NCBI RefSeq assembly: GCF_029784155.1
Contig: NC_073692.1
Location: 276,683,913-276,747,912, forward strand
From: Uranotaenia lowii
Taxonomy: Eukaryota; Arthropoda; Insecta; Diptera; Culicidae
DNA length: 64,000 nt
Direction: 5' to 3'
In this document: positions 25,266 to 34,521 of the stretch, piece after piece
Layout: each line of letters starts with the position of its first letter
Numbering within the stretch: the first letter of the stretch is position 1
Translations under genes and position numbers: made by a program
Notes under the pieces: generated by a model
Database searches by the model: none
Seen by the model: the letters and a program-made list of their open reading frames with translations, nothing else
Told to the model about the DNA's origin: nothing

Positions 25266-26020
25266 AGTTGGCAAGGAGCTGTACTGTACTCAAGATGTTT
25301 GTTCTTTGTTTGTTTACATTAAAAAGTTCACGATACATGAGAACTTGGTTATGATCTGAACTTTACTCGATTTAACAGATATAGTTCTTTTCGATGAGCT
25401 GAACTCTACTCAGATGTTTTTCTGTTTACTGTTGAAATAAGTTTTGAAATATGCTTGGCAGGGAGCTAAACTCTACTCAAGCGGATGAACATATCCTGGT
25501 TAGGAGCTAGACTCTACTCAAGATGTTCAACTTTCAATATCTACGAAATATCCAGAATTGTGACCTTGGCAAGGAGCTTAACTCTACTCAAGGATTGATT
25601 TTTCTCATTTTTAAAATATGCTTGGCAAGGAGCTGTACTCTACTCAAGCTGTCGAACATATCTCTTGGCAAGGAGCCTACAACTCTACTCAAGATGTTCA
25701 ACTTTTGATATCTACGAAAAATCCATGATTGTGACCTTGGCAAGGAGCTTAACTCTACTCAAGGTTTGATTCTTTCAGTTCATTCTTCAAATATGCTTGG
25801 CAATGAGCCGAACTCTACTCAAGCTGTCGAACATATGTCTTGGCAAGGAGCTTAACTCTACTCAAGATGTTCAACCTTTAATATCGAAGGAAAATCAATA
25901 ATTATGACCTTGGCAAGGAGCTTTACTCTACTCAAGGTTTGATTATTTTTGCTAAAGATAAATCAACATTTCTGTGTGAAATAAACTTCTTGGTAATGAG
26001 CCGAACTCTACTTAAGAAAC
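25266..26020. repeat. Array of 13 copies of a ~26-bp motif in LTR-element leader
   Basis: The core GGCAAGGAGCTNNACTCTAC followed by TCAAG recurs about 13 times at 40-80 bp spacing (for example near 25268, 25397, 25455, 25496, 25567, 25622, 25665, 25738, 25797, 25838, 25911 and 25991). Some intervening segments are also duplicated (ATGTTCAACTTT and GAACATAT blocks). In retroelement orientation it lies just downstream of the primer-binding site, in the 5' leader. It has no coding potential. The position parallels the Su(Hw) array of Drosophila gypsy; function here is speculation. Confidence 0.85.
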
Positions 26021-26387
26021 ACTTTATTATAAGCAATTTATTTACAGGGGCTTTTTTTTGGAATTAATTAACATTTACTGAAAGCGATATTTTAATTTTA
26101 CAACTGTACGAATATTATTTTTAATTTTCTTTTTCTTTAAGTTTTCTTTAGAAAAGAAATTAATTAACAATAAACAGCAAAATATAGTAAAATATAGTAT
26201 GTACAATGCAAACTTACTACAATATTTAGAACCAATTTTCTTTTTATTTTATTTCCAACATCTCACATCTACTAATTTTTTTTCAGTGCCATGAAAATGC
26301 AAAGCCCCACTGAATTGTTTTGATTTGATGGAACAATTATATTGCAACGTTTCCAGACATACATACCGGCTCTGTCGGTCTTACTCC

Positions 26388-26404
26388 TCCTGGCAGGATC
26401 GCCA
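26388..26404 (-). promoter_or_regulatory. tRNA primer-binding site of the LTR retroelement
   Basis: On the minus strand TGGCGATCCTGCCAGGA follows the 5' LTR end (ATATTACA) after one base. The leading TGG pairs with tRNA CCA. This fixes the element's orientation as minus. Confidence 0.75.
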
Positions 26405-26472
26405 ATGTAATATCCGGCACTACGCAACAGAACTATAAACCGTGTTTATTTCACTCCGTAAAATGCACCTCA

Positions 26473-27685
26473 CACGGACAGAAAAAACAACCCACTCTAG
26501 GTACTTTTGACGTAAATCGCCACCTCAGTGCAGGAACTTACTAGTAGGTTAAAACACAACAACCTAAAAGTAGGTAGTTGTGCTTTAAGGTACCAGTGGG
26601 TAGAAATTACGTACTTCGTTAATTTTGGAAATTTTTGAAAAAAATGAAAAATTATCCCTTAATATTGATATTTTAGTGCTGTTTGTGATGTTTCTCGTGA
26701 TTTTTAAGCTGGCACGCATATACTGACCCAGGTTTTGTTGTTTAAATAGTGAATTTATTAATTATTCCATTTTTTCTTCATTTATTTTTACATTGATTTA
26801 CTTCTTTATTAATTTGATTACATATTACTTGTTTGGAAGCCAGGCGAAGGTCCTTCGAGGCTGCTACTGCGACTGCCTCCACTTCAAGTCGATTAGACCA
26901 ACCTGTCCAGTTTTTGTTTTTACCATTAAGCAGTTGATACCGCAGCTGTTTGGAAGGCACTGAAAGTTCACTGATCTTCTGCTGCGATCCGATCCGCCTG
27001 TCGTTCTGGATGCTTCGTTGGTGAATGCTCCGTCCATCGTAGTTGCTAAGCACGGGCTGGGCCTTGTTGCTGAACCGGTGGCTGCTGCCGATGATGCCCC
27101 AATCTGCCAATGTCAACCGGGAGGTGCGAGCTGATCTGTGCAAAATGTTCCTTTTACTCCTGTGAAATGAAAACATTCGAAGAAAATGTTAGTTAATTCA
27201 AATTTCACGAAAACCAAAAAATCAACTTACCAAAAACTTGAGAGATTCTGCATTTCCAGGAAGCTGCGGCCTGAAGTCCAACCGTACGGAGAAAATTTCA
27301 GGATATTTTGGAGCTATAAGGTGACGGACATTTTTTAGGCGAGACCTGCAAAACAAACAATTAGTAGAAAGAAATTATTTTTTTTCCATTTAATTGAAAA
27401 TATTAAACAACAAACTTACCAGTAGCTCTGTCTGGAGGTTTCTCCGGGATCTTTTTCCGTTTCCTGCTAGCTTTGCCACAAAGTTTTCAGCAGATTATTG
27501 AAACACGCGTTCCACTCAGTGGAAAAAATGTCGGACAATGGAGGAAAAAATGCTACCCATCCAGTGGGTACTTAGCTGAAAACCTCCCAGTAGATTAAAA
27601 CTACCCACCCAAAACTCATACTTTGGGCTTTTATTGCATCAACCCAGTAGTGCGTAGTCCAGTGGGTAGTTTTGTTTTGTCCGTG
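26473..27685 (-). mobile_element. Element B: word-repeat TIR element with spliced gene
   Basis: Termini are inverted: CACGGACAGAAAAAAC on the left and GTTTTGTTTTGTCCGTG on the right. The undisrupted LTR at 22419-22562 gives the empty site, showing a CA dinucleotide duplication. Both subterminal regions repeat GTGGGTAG, CCCAGTAG and AGTAGGTT-like words (26495-26610 and 27545-27680). The centre carries a minus-strand gene with two consensus introns. Confidence 0.85.
26778..27470 (-). pseudogene. Three-exon gene in element B, unknown
   Basis: On the minus strand, an exon ending at 27420 (donor GTAAGT), an exon 27345-27231 (after TTTGCAG, donor GTAAGT) and an exon 27159-26778 (after TTTCACAG) are separated by introns of about 70 bases. 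Exons 1 and 2 join in frame (SYWSRLKNVRHLIAPKYPEI) but the strongest join to exon 3 hits TAA at once. Exon 3 itself is open for over 120 codons in another frame (SRLTLADWGIIGSSHRFSNK) with balanced, gene-like codons, and AATAAA overlaps its end. A start in exon 2 (ATGCAGAATCTC) would join exon 3 in phase. No family is recognised, and I cannot decide whether it is functional. Confidence 0.55.
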
Positions 27686-27950
27686 CACGTTTCTGCTCTT
27701 CTTTTACACACTGAACTAGAAGTAACCGATGCAGGTTAGATGTTACCAAATTCGGGATGCCACAGTGACTATCCTGGACTGCGGAAGCTTTGTTGATGCC
27801 GCCGATACTGTGTGCTTCAAGAATAAGGTGCATACGGACCGGCTCTGGGACGCGAGCACAAACTGCTGCTGGAGCTGATTCAAAGTTTCCCCTGCAAGCC
27901 GGTTGCAGCTCCGCAAAATCAAGAAATATGTTCCCCCAGTTCACTAGGGA

Positions 27951-28200
27951 CACAGAAAAAAAAATGTAATGTTACGTTGCACGGAATTTTGCGTTTTTGA
28001 AATGGAAAACAAAAATCGCTTGAAGAGACATGTAAAAACATAAACAAATATTCTCAGTTTTGAAAATCCATGTAACCTTACATGTAAGAACATGAGTAGA
28101 AAAGAATCGGGTGTTTTCATGTAATCATAAAGCTTGTTTCATGTAACAATACAATTCATTACAAGAAATTCCATATGCCATTCATGTAATTTCATTTACT
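27951..28200. mobile_element. Element C: end of a CATGTAA word-repeat element
   Basis: Starts CACAGAAAAAAAAATG and repeats CATGTAA and TTACATG words, with ATGAGTAGAAAAGAATCGGG then TGTTTTCATGTAAT near 28090. The right end of element G near 39650-39720 carries the same block in the opposite orientation, so C and G are one family. No matching second end was found for C. Confidence 0.6.
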
Positions 28201-29834
28201 ACTGCAGAGAACCAATCTTTTCAAATAGTTCCTCCATTTGTATCTGAATCAAGTCGCGAAAAATTTTGCTCTGCAAAATCGAATTTAAGTGATAGTTATC
28301 GAGTGCAAGTGCAGTGTGTACATTTCTTGTGCTGTGTAAAGAGTGAAAAGGAAAACATATACATGTATGATGGTACTATTTGAAGAGTTGTTTTTGAGAT
28401 TACGAATTTCTTTATGTTAATTACGTGCATAGCGATAGTGCAATTGGTTTACAAATAGTTGCAAACATTCCAAAAATAAGCACCTATTGCGAAGAGCATA
28501 GTTCAAGATCTAATAATTTAAACAAAAAAGGCTATTTTAATTTAATTTAATTTATTTTATTAGAGAGGCTTGCTTGGTAGATTCGCCTCTAGGTGGCTAT
28601 TTTAGCAGACCGGTTGTGCCTACATGTAGTTACTTTACTCGCGAAGTTACATTTTGTGTAACGTAATTAGCATGGCTTGCAAAAAGCTGTAAAATTTCAT
28701 GCTTTAAGCTTTACGTGCGTACAAAAGTAGTATTACATTTGATAATAAGGGACTCTACATGTATAGACATGGGTACACACATTTAAGATCCATTGCAAGT
28801 AAAATCGTCTTTCGACAAAGTTTGGCAGTTTGTTATTGAATAAAGTCGCAAAAGTTTTGTCTCGGTAAAAACGAAATAAAAACGGTGTGCAATTAGCTTT
28901 AACTTCACGTTTGAACAAACAAACTGTGTTCAGGCTCCTGGTGTTTATAAACGTTCTGCGGAATTTCCATGTTAAAGCTCTTAATTAATAAAAAAAAGTT
29001 CTAATGATATGCTTTTGAGAAATTTGTCCTACTTGAATGTATAAATTACTCAAACAACACAAAAATTAGAAAACTAAGCACCCGAATACGAAAATATTGT
29101 AACATAACTGTTCCTGTAGTAGTTATAAAACGATAAGAAACAGCGTAAAAAAACGTTTAGAAAATGATATCTGAAACCATAAAAAACATTGCACTTATCT
29201 TGAATTCCAAAACGACGGTCTGTTGAATATGGCGTTAAGTTATGTTACTGTTTAAAACTGTTAAAACTTCTATATGGGAGAACTGTTTTACAAATAGTTG
29301 AGATAACTTCCTAAAACCGCTCATGGAAACATATTTAGAATTCCAAACCGTTATAGTTAAAGTTATCCTTGAAGTGCACTTGTAACTGAACGTTTACAGT
29401 AACAGTTATGATACGATTCCACAAAATGTTCTTCCAGCGTTGTATTGACGGTTATGGGAAAGGTACGCGGCGGACGCACCAAAAGGGAATTATTTTTCGG
29501 AATTTTCGGATTTTACTTAAAGTAATTTGATTTCACTATATATTTTATTTTATTATTTTAACTTACATTTAGTGTATTCTGCGTACAGCATCTTTTTAAT
29601 TGGTTCTCTGTTCAGCATACATTGGCAACTCAGGTCAGAAATCTACACTGCATGGCCAACACCAGTGAGAGCAGTCCCCACGGTCGGGAAACTCGGGCTG
29701 CGTATAAATAAGCAGCTTACGGCAACACTAAAATAAAATAAAGAACAAAACAGATAGAATCATATAAGGAATTAGATAGATGGAAAATTTGGCTCCCACA
29801 AGCAGCAGGTAAAAAATAAACATAGTCCACTCAC
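28200..29834. other. AT-rich spacer, weak features only
   Basis: No gene recognised. TATAAATAAG near 29703 follows GC-richer sequence and precedes CTTACGGCAACACTA, a string repeated at 30050. These may be remnants of one retroelement end. Confidence 0.4.
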
Positions 29835-29912
29835 CTGAAATTTTTGCATCGCTTGGCCTAACTGTTGGGCTGTACTGAGTCCAGCCTTCGGTGCGCCGGC
29901 TCCCTGGTCCAT
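29835..29912 (-). CDS. Candidate first coding exon, unknown
   Basis: On the minus strand ATG (complement of 29910-29912) opens 26 codons, including QGAGAPKAGLSTAQQLGQAM, and ends exactly at a consensus donor, CAG|GTGAGT, in phase 0. Composition is GC-rich against AT-rich surroundings. The product is unrecognised; a downstream exon was not found. A possible acceptor (TTTATTTTAG) lies near 29732 but its frame was not resolved. It could be a host exon or part of a retroelement leader. Confidence 0.4.
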
Positions 29913-30159
29913 TGCGGGAGATAAGACAGCAATTTCGCGCGAATTGTTGATCTACAGCATCAAAAATTCGTGCGAAATTGCTGTTGATTTAAATTTTTCC
30001 ACCAAATTAAATTTCTTCTTCTTTTTCTTTTTTGACGTAGAATTACGTCTTACGGCAACACTATAGGGGGGCAAATAGAAATTCGCGAACCGATCTCGCG
30101 TCACGAAAAACGCCTCTTTCAAAGACATCTCTCTTAAAAGACATACCAAGCCTGCTCAA

Positions 30160-30290
30160 CGTTGATTGGCTATTCGATAATGGAAAAAAAATTAGACGCC
30201 CCGCCCCTTCATGAGTTTTGTTATTTCCAGCCTGCGAAAGGTATAAAACAAGGGGTCAACTGACGGTTTGGTTCATTGTATCAGAGAAAT
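30160..30290 (+). promoter_or_regulatory. Candidate pol II promoter
   Basis: ATTGGCT (an inverted CCAAT box) at about 30166 and TATAAAA at 30242-30248 precede ATTGTATCAGAG, an initiator-like site near 30277. The predicted transcript runs into the CA repeat. No convincing ORF follows apart from the repeat. Confidence 0.4.
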
Positions 30291-30377
30291 TGAAACTAGT
30301 GACACGGGCAGTAGCAGAGCTGACCAACAGCGGCGGAAGCAAGTTGTGTTGTGACAGCTCAGAACCTCACTAACCCA

Positions 30378-30510
<133 letters not shown>

Positions 30511-30514
30511 CACC

Positions 30515-30855
30515 AACCCATCACGCACCACCACCACCCATCGCACACCACAGCTCATCACACACCACCACCACCCATCGCACACCACGGCTCATCACAC
30601 ATCACCCACCTATCACACACCACCCACCTATCACACACCACCCACCTATCACACACCACCCACTCATCACACGCCACCCACTCATCACACACCACCCACT
30701 CATCACACACCACCCACCCATCACACACCACCCACCCATCACACACCACCCACCCATCACACACCACCCACCCATCACACACCACCCAACCATCACACAC
30801 CACCCAACCATCACACACCACCCAACCATCACACACCATCCACCCATCACGCACA
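30515..30855. repeat. 18-bp minisatellite derived from CA/CACC
   Basis: Units close to CATCACACACCACCCACC repeat about 15 times with CACTCAT, CACCTAT and CAACCAT variants. They probably arose from the adjoining CA tract. Long frames on both strands are repeat artefacts. Confidence 0.93.
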
Positions 30856-30909
30856 ATCAACACAACGCACTCGTCATCCACCTAATGTAAAAGAAAAGTC
30901 AAGCGCAAC

Positions 30910-30940
30910 TCTCTTTAAGATTTTGGCCCTGAAAAGGGCC
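30910..30940 (-). promoter_or_regulatory. Histone-type 3' stem-loop with downstream element
   Basis: On the minus strand GGCCCT TTTC AGGGCC forms the 6-bp stem and UUUC loop typical of replication-dependent histone mRNA 3' ends. AAAGAGAG, a plausible U7 snRNA-pairing element, follows about 9 bases later. No histone coding sequence lies upstream on that strand (above 30950) in this window, so the signal is an orphan or a chance match. Confidence 0.45.
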
Positions 30941-30949
30941 TTTTTTTGT

Positions 30950-31560
30950 TATTTGTAGATATGAAAACATGGTCAATCTAACGCTTCCTCGGGAATCTCG
31001 TGTTTAAGCAACAGTTTAAGCTAGTGATTGCTATGTGATCTTAAGGGAAATGAAAACATGATACTGATTCCAATCCAACGAGACGCATGAGACTAAAAAC
31101 AGTTTGAGAGCTTTTGCCCTGAATCAAGCGTTTAGATCAAAGCAGTCATTGTAGGCTTTTCTCGCAAGCGTTTGATACAAAGCTCATGTGTTTATCACAT
31201 TATTTGCATAACTGCCGGGCGCATAATTTCGACGACATCGGCCTTGTTTCTGCTTATACTTATATTTAATTCGCTTTTTGTTATGCAGTTGAAAAAGCTG
31301 CATACTATCTTTATGGGTCGATTTAGACCATTAATAGTTATTAAAACGACAATTTATGGAAGAATGATTTTTTTCGAAGTTAAGTTCCTTTAAAAAATTC
31401 GACATACTTTATTCTAGAATGCTTATTTGAAACGAAAAACACATTGACTCGGGATAGGCTGTAGTAATTCTACGTGAACTTCTCGGTCGTTTCATATATA
31501 CAACCACTGTAACTTTTTTCTACTGCTGAAAACTGCTGGCAGTCGTGACAGCTGTCATCA
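30950..31560. other. Spacer, nothing recognised
   Basis: Only short frames, for example 31172-31393 (+). No histone gene is present despite the stem-loop beside it. Confidence 0.5.
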
Positions 31561-31562
31561 CA

Positions 31563-31988
31563 GGTGCCAGGTGTCCTGATAAATCAGGATTTGTCCTGGT
31601 TTTCAAGAGACCGTCCAGATTTTTGTTTCTGTGTTCTGATTTTTGAAAAATGATTTTTAAAATGTACTGAATCGTCCTGATTTTCAAATAAATATCTAAA
31701 TTGTAATTGAATTCATAGTAAAATCATCAGGATATCAAACAAATCAGTAATAAAATAATTTAACCGATAATAATCTTCGATCAGATGATATTTAAATAGT
31801 GTTTTTTTGTTTTATTCCTATAAACTGCAGGTCAGGCAGTATACTTCTTGCCTATTTTACATAAATTTAAGCGTCTACAATACCATTTTTTCGTTTTCAT
31901 TTATGCAATTTAAGCAGAATTAGTGCTCTTGAATCCTGATTTTTTTCTTCATGCTGTCCTGATTTTTGACAAAATCACCTGGCATTCC
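31563..31988. mobile_element. MITE built on a TCCTGATTTT word
   Basis: The ends contain TGCCAGGTG on the left and CACCTGGCA on the right. The body repeats TCCTGAT or ATCAGGA at least eight times, near both ends. No coding capacity. Confidence 0.7.
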
Positions 31989-32190
31989 TGGCTGTCAACC
32001 AGAAATTTTAGAAGTGTCAAAGTTGTGTGCAGACGTTAGAAGTAATCCAACCCCCTGGCAACTTGACAGTTCTGGCGAGTTTCGTGTGCCTGATTAAAAT
32101 TCGCAGATGTCGCATGTGTACCGCTTGTGTACATACTTTTCGAGCCATTCGTATGGAAAGGGCACATCATCAAATGTGGTGCGAATCATA

Positions 32191-32987
32191 CACAGCAATT
32201 TTTTTTTGCTGGAAACCAGCAAAATTTTGCTGGTTTTTGTCCCGCTGACTTTCCAGCAAAATTTTCAGCAATTTAAATTGCTGGAAAGAACAGCAAACGT
32301 TGATGCTGGTTTCCAGCAATTTAAATTGCTGGAAAATCAGCAATCCAGATTGCTGGAAACCAGCTATTTCTTTCAAAACAACCGGCTGTATTTAGTATCA
32401 AATTTATATTTAATTAAAAATTAAATATTGAATACTGACTGTGCATATAATCGGCAATAAGAAACAATTACTTTCTTCCATTTTTCAATAATGTTTGTAT
32501 TTATTTCCAAAAACTTTTTCTAAAAATTTTACAACACCGGCTCTAGAGTGGCAGCTTTGTGCCAAAGTGTTGATCATTCGCCACCTGAAAAAAGAATTCT
32601 GATTAGTATCTTTTATGAAATATCTACATGTTAAATAAAAACTCACTCTTGATTTGATGTCTGGTTGCTAGAATATAGAGGAAAATAAAAATAATTATAT
32701 TAATCTAACCAAAATTCGTAAAATAGACCTTGCATCAGCATACGAAAACAAACAGACTTCAATTTGACAACTCGATTGCTGATTTCCCAGCAAACTAGAT
32801 CAATTGCTGAAAAGTCCAGCAATTTGGAAACCGATTGCTGATTTTTCAGCAAAAATGACAAGAACACAACCGAATGCTGAAAAATCCAGCAATTCGAAAA
32901 TCGATTGCTGGTTTCCAGCAAAATTTTGGATTGCTGAACGTTTCCAGCAATTTTTTTTGCTGGAAATCGAGGCAAAAATTTACAGTG
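32191..32987 (-). mobile_element. Element D: AGCAATTTAAATTGCT word-repeat element
   Basis: TA at 32189-32190 and 32988-32989 flanks CACAGCAATTTTTTTTGC and TTTACAGTG. Subterminal blocks (32191-32365 and 32775-32975) consist almost wholly of CCAGCAA, TTGCTGG and AGCAATTTAAATTGCTGG units in both orientations. The right end, read inward (CACTGTAAATTTTTGCCTCG), matches the left end of element E. The centre holds a small minus-strand exon pair. Confidence 0.88.
32543..32667 (-). pseudogene. Tiny spliced gene remnant in element D
   Basis: On the minus strand a 21-base exon (32667-32647) lies between TTCTAG and a GTGAGT donor. A 62-base intron and TTTTTTCAG lead to a last exon, 32584-32543, encoding VANDQHFGTKLPL then TAG. 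AATAAA follows near 32500. Upstream exons, if any, are not evident. The function is unknown. Confidence 0.35.
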
Positions 32988-32989
32988 TA

Positions 32990-33930
32990 GAATTCGAATG
33001 AATGGAAAAAAAAAGTTTCAACCGAAATTATTCCCAATACACAATTTGGCTGCTTAAGATCGGCAATTTGCTGAACAAAAGCTGAGCTAAACCGTAATTG
33101 CTGCTTCAGCTTACTGGTTGAATAAAGACAAACTGTAACCCCCATGTTTCAGCGTTTAAAGAAGTCTCAGTGCAGCCAATGGGAGGAGTTGAAGAGTTGC
33201 TTCTATAACACTATTCCAGCCTTTATTCAACCCTTCGCTACCATTGGAATTTTACAGGCTGTGAACTGTGGTAAAACTGCCCTGCATAATGGCGGCTCGA
33301 TTGGAATGAGAGGGGAATTTTTGTTTTCCTTATGCAATGACATTTTTTATGATTTCTTATATTTAGCTTAATTATGAAATGAAGAGAAGATTTTCCCAAA
33401 AAATTGATTTTTGGTGCCCTAAACTGAAAAAAATATCATTTCACTCACACTTATTTAAAAAAAAATCGGTTGAAAGGCATTTTGGTCGCTCAAGATCGAC
33501 AAATTATCATTGCGCCGCAGACTTCTTTATTGGTTCTGCGTACTGCGGCATGCGACCAACAAGCCGGAGGTTTAAAAATCGGGGCAGTTGAAACAAAAAA
33601 AACAACATAGACGGGAAAAAGTGGGTGCCAAACATCGGACAGCATATGGTCCTTTTTTTGTTTTTTTTTTTAGTTGATCCGTCCGTTGATTAAAAATTGA
33701 AGCACGATATTTTTTCAGCTTTTATTCAGCAAAAAGTGTTGTTGGGATATTCTCATTCAACATTCTACCTGTTTATTTATTGTATAGGAACAGTTTTCCG
33801 ATATAATTTGAAAGTTTTGTTATTCTAAAACTCTCATATGTATCTCAGTTTATGAAAATCATTCGATGATTGTTGTGGTAATGTTTTGTTTTATATTTAT
33901 TGTGTCAATCGTCATCAATAGTTTTGGTGT
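32990..33930. other. Own sequence of the 4-kb TIR element
   Basis: Contains inverted CAGC/GCTG and TTCAACC words (33060-33130 and 33705-33760) and GC-richer stretches at 33140-33330, but no frame I can assign. Confidence 0.4.
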
Positions 33931-33932
33931 AA

Positions 33933-34448
33933 GGGGCCGTTCAGATACCACGTGGACAGAAAAATGAGATTTTTGACCCCCTCCTCCCCCTCCGTGGACA
34001 AGCGTGGTCATTTGGCAAACCCTACCCCCCTCCCCGGATGTCCACGTGGACAAATATGAAAATTTTTAATTTTAAATACCTATAATTTGATAGTTAGAAA
34101 ACATCTCTTTTTGCCTTTTTGTTATAGAAATGGCTGAATTTGTAAAACCGAATAAGAATTTCCTGATATGAAACAAATTAAAATTTTTTAATTTCTTCAT
34201 TATCACATTTATCACTTGCTTTCAAGTAGCTACTTATTGTTTAAACTTAAACTGGAAAGATATGCCATTTAAGATTTTGATTTAAACATCTTAATATTCA
34301 TTCACCTTTAGAAAATATTTTGAAAGTAAGTATGTCCACGTGGACATGACCCAAACCCCTACCCCCCTCTCCGTGGACAAGCGTGGACATTTCCATACCC
34401 CCCCCTCCCTCCCCCCCTAACCTGTCCACGTGGTATGTGAACGGCTCC
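33933..34448. mobile_element. PIF/Harbinger-like MITE
   Basis: Inverted ends GGGGCCGTTCAGATACCACG and CGTGGTATGTGAACGGCTCC are flanked by TAA (33930-33932 and 34449-34451). Repeated words GTCCACGTGGACA, CCGTGGACAAGCGTGG and CCCCCTCC sit near both ends. TAA duplication and GGGCC-type termini fit PIF/Harbinger. Confidence 0.82.
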
Positions 34449-34521
34449 TAAGGGTTTCTTGCCCCAAAAAACTTTAGTAAGTGAATTATTTTCATCAGTC
34501 CACAAGTTTTAAACCTAATAA

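Larger units (their letters stand above)
22419..27764 (-). mobile_element. Non-autonomous LTR retroelement with nested insertions
   Basis: Direct repeats of about 144 bp (22419-22562; 26406-27764 after removing insertion B) start TG and end CA in both orientations. They are flanked by GTGAC at 22414-22418 and 27765-27769. On the minus strand the LTR contains AATAAA. The 5' LTR is followed by TGGCGATCCTGCCAGGA, a good tRNA primer-binding site (+ strand 26388-26404). The 3' LTR is preceded by the purine tract GCGGGGAGGA (22563-22572). No gag, protease or polymerase is present, so it must have used another element's proteins. Insertion A lies in the body and B lies in the 5' LTR. Confidence 0.85.
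26406..27764 (-). repeat. 5' LTR of the retroelement, split by element B
   Basis: The LTR parts are 26406-26472 and 27686-27764 (CA at 26471-26472 and 27686-27687 is the duplicated target). Together they match 22419-22562. Confidence 0.85.
22283..27878 (+). pseudogene. Spliced gene fragment split by an LTR retroelement
   Basis: An exon-like block ends at 22324, followed by a 50-base intron (GTAAGTAG to TTCTTCAG, 22325-22374) and a second exon beginning ATTTGTCTTCCGG. That exon is interrupted after 22418 by the LTR element and resumes at 27770. Removing the element and one copy of the 5-bp duplication GTGAC leaves the frame open across the joint (SVFVVTILDCGSFVDAADTV) to TGA 27876-27878. The frame before 22283 meets TGA and no start codon was found. 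Other frames downstream of 27840 are also open, so the 3' end is uncertain. The family is not recognised. Confidence 0.5.

Noticed and set aside
25266..26020. Interpreting the repeat array as CRISPR
   Set aside because: Eukaryotic retroelement context; repeats are imperfect, spacing is irregular and the intervening segments are themselves duplicated.
27639..27953. 104-codon minus-strand frame at the right edge of the LTR element
   Set aside because: Crosses the LTR boundary and duplication; the opposite strand has consensus splice sites and continuity across the insertion, so plus is preferred, though not proven.
30925..30940. Rho-independent-type terminator (GC stem then T-run on +)
   Set aside because: Genome is eukaryotic; the minus-strand histone stem-loop reading explains the structure better.
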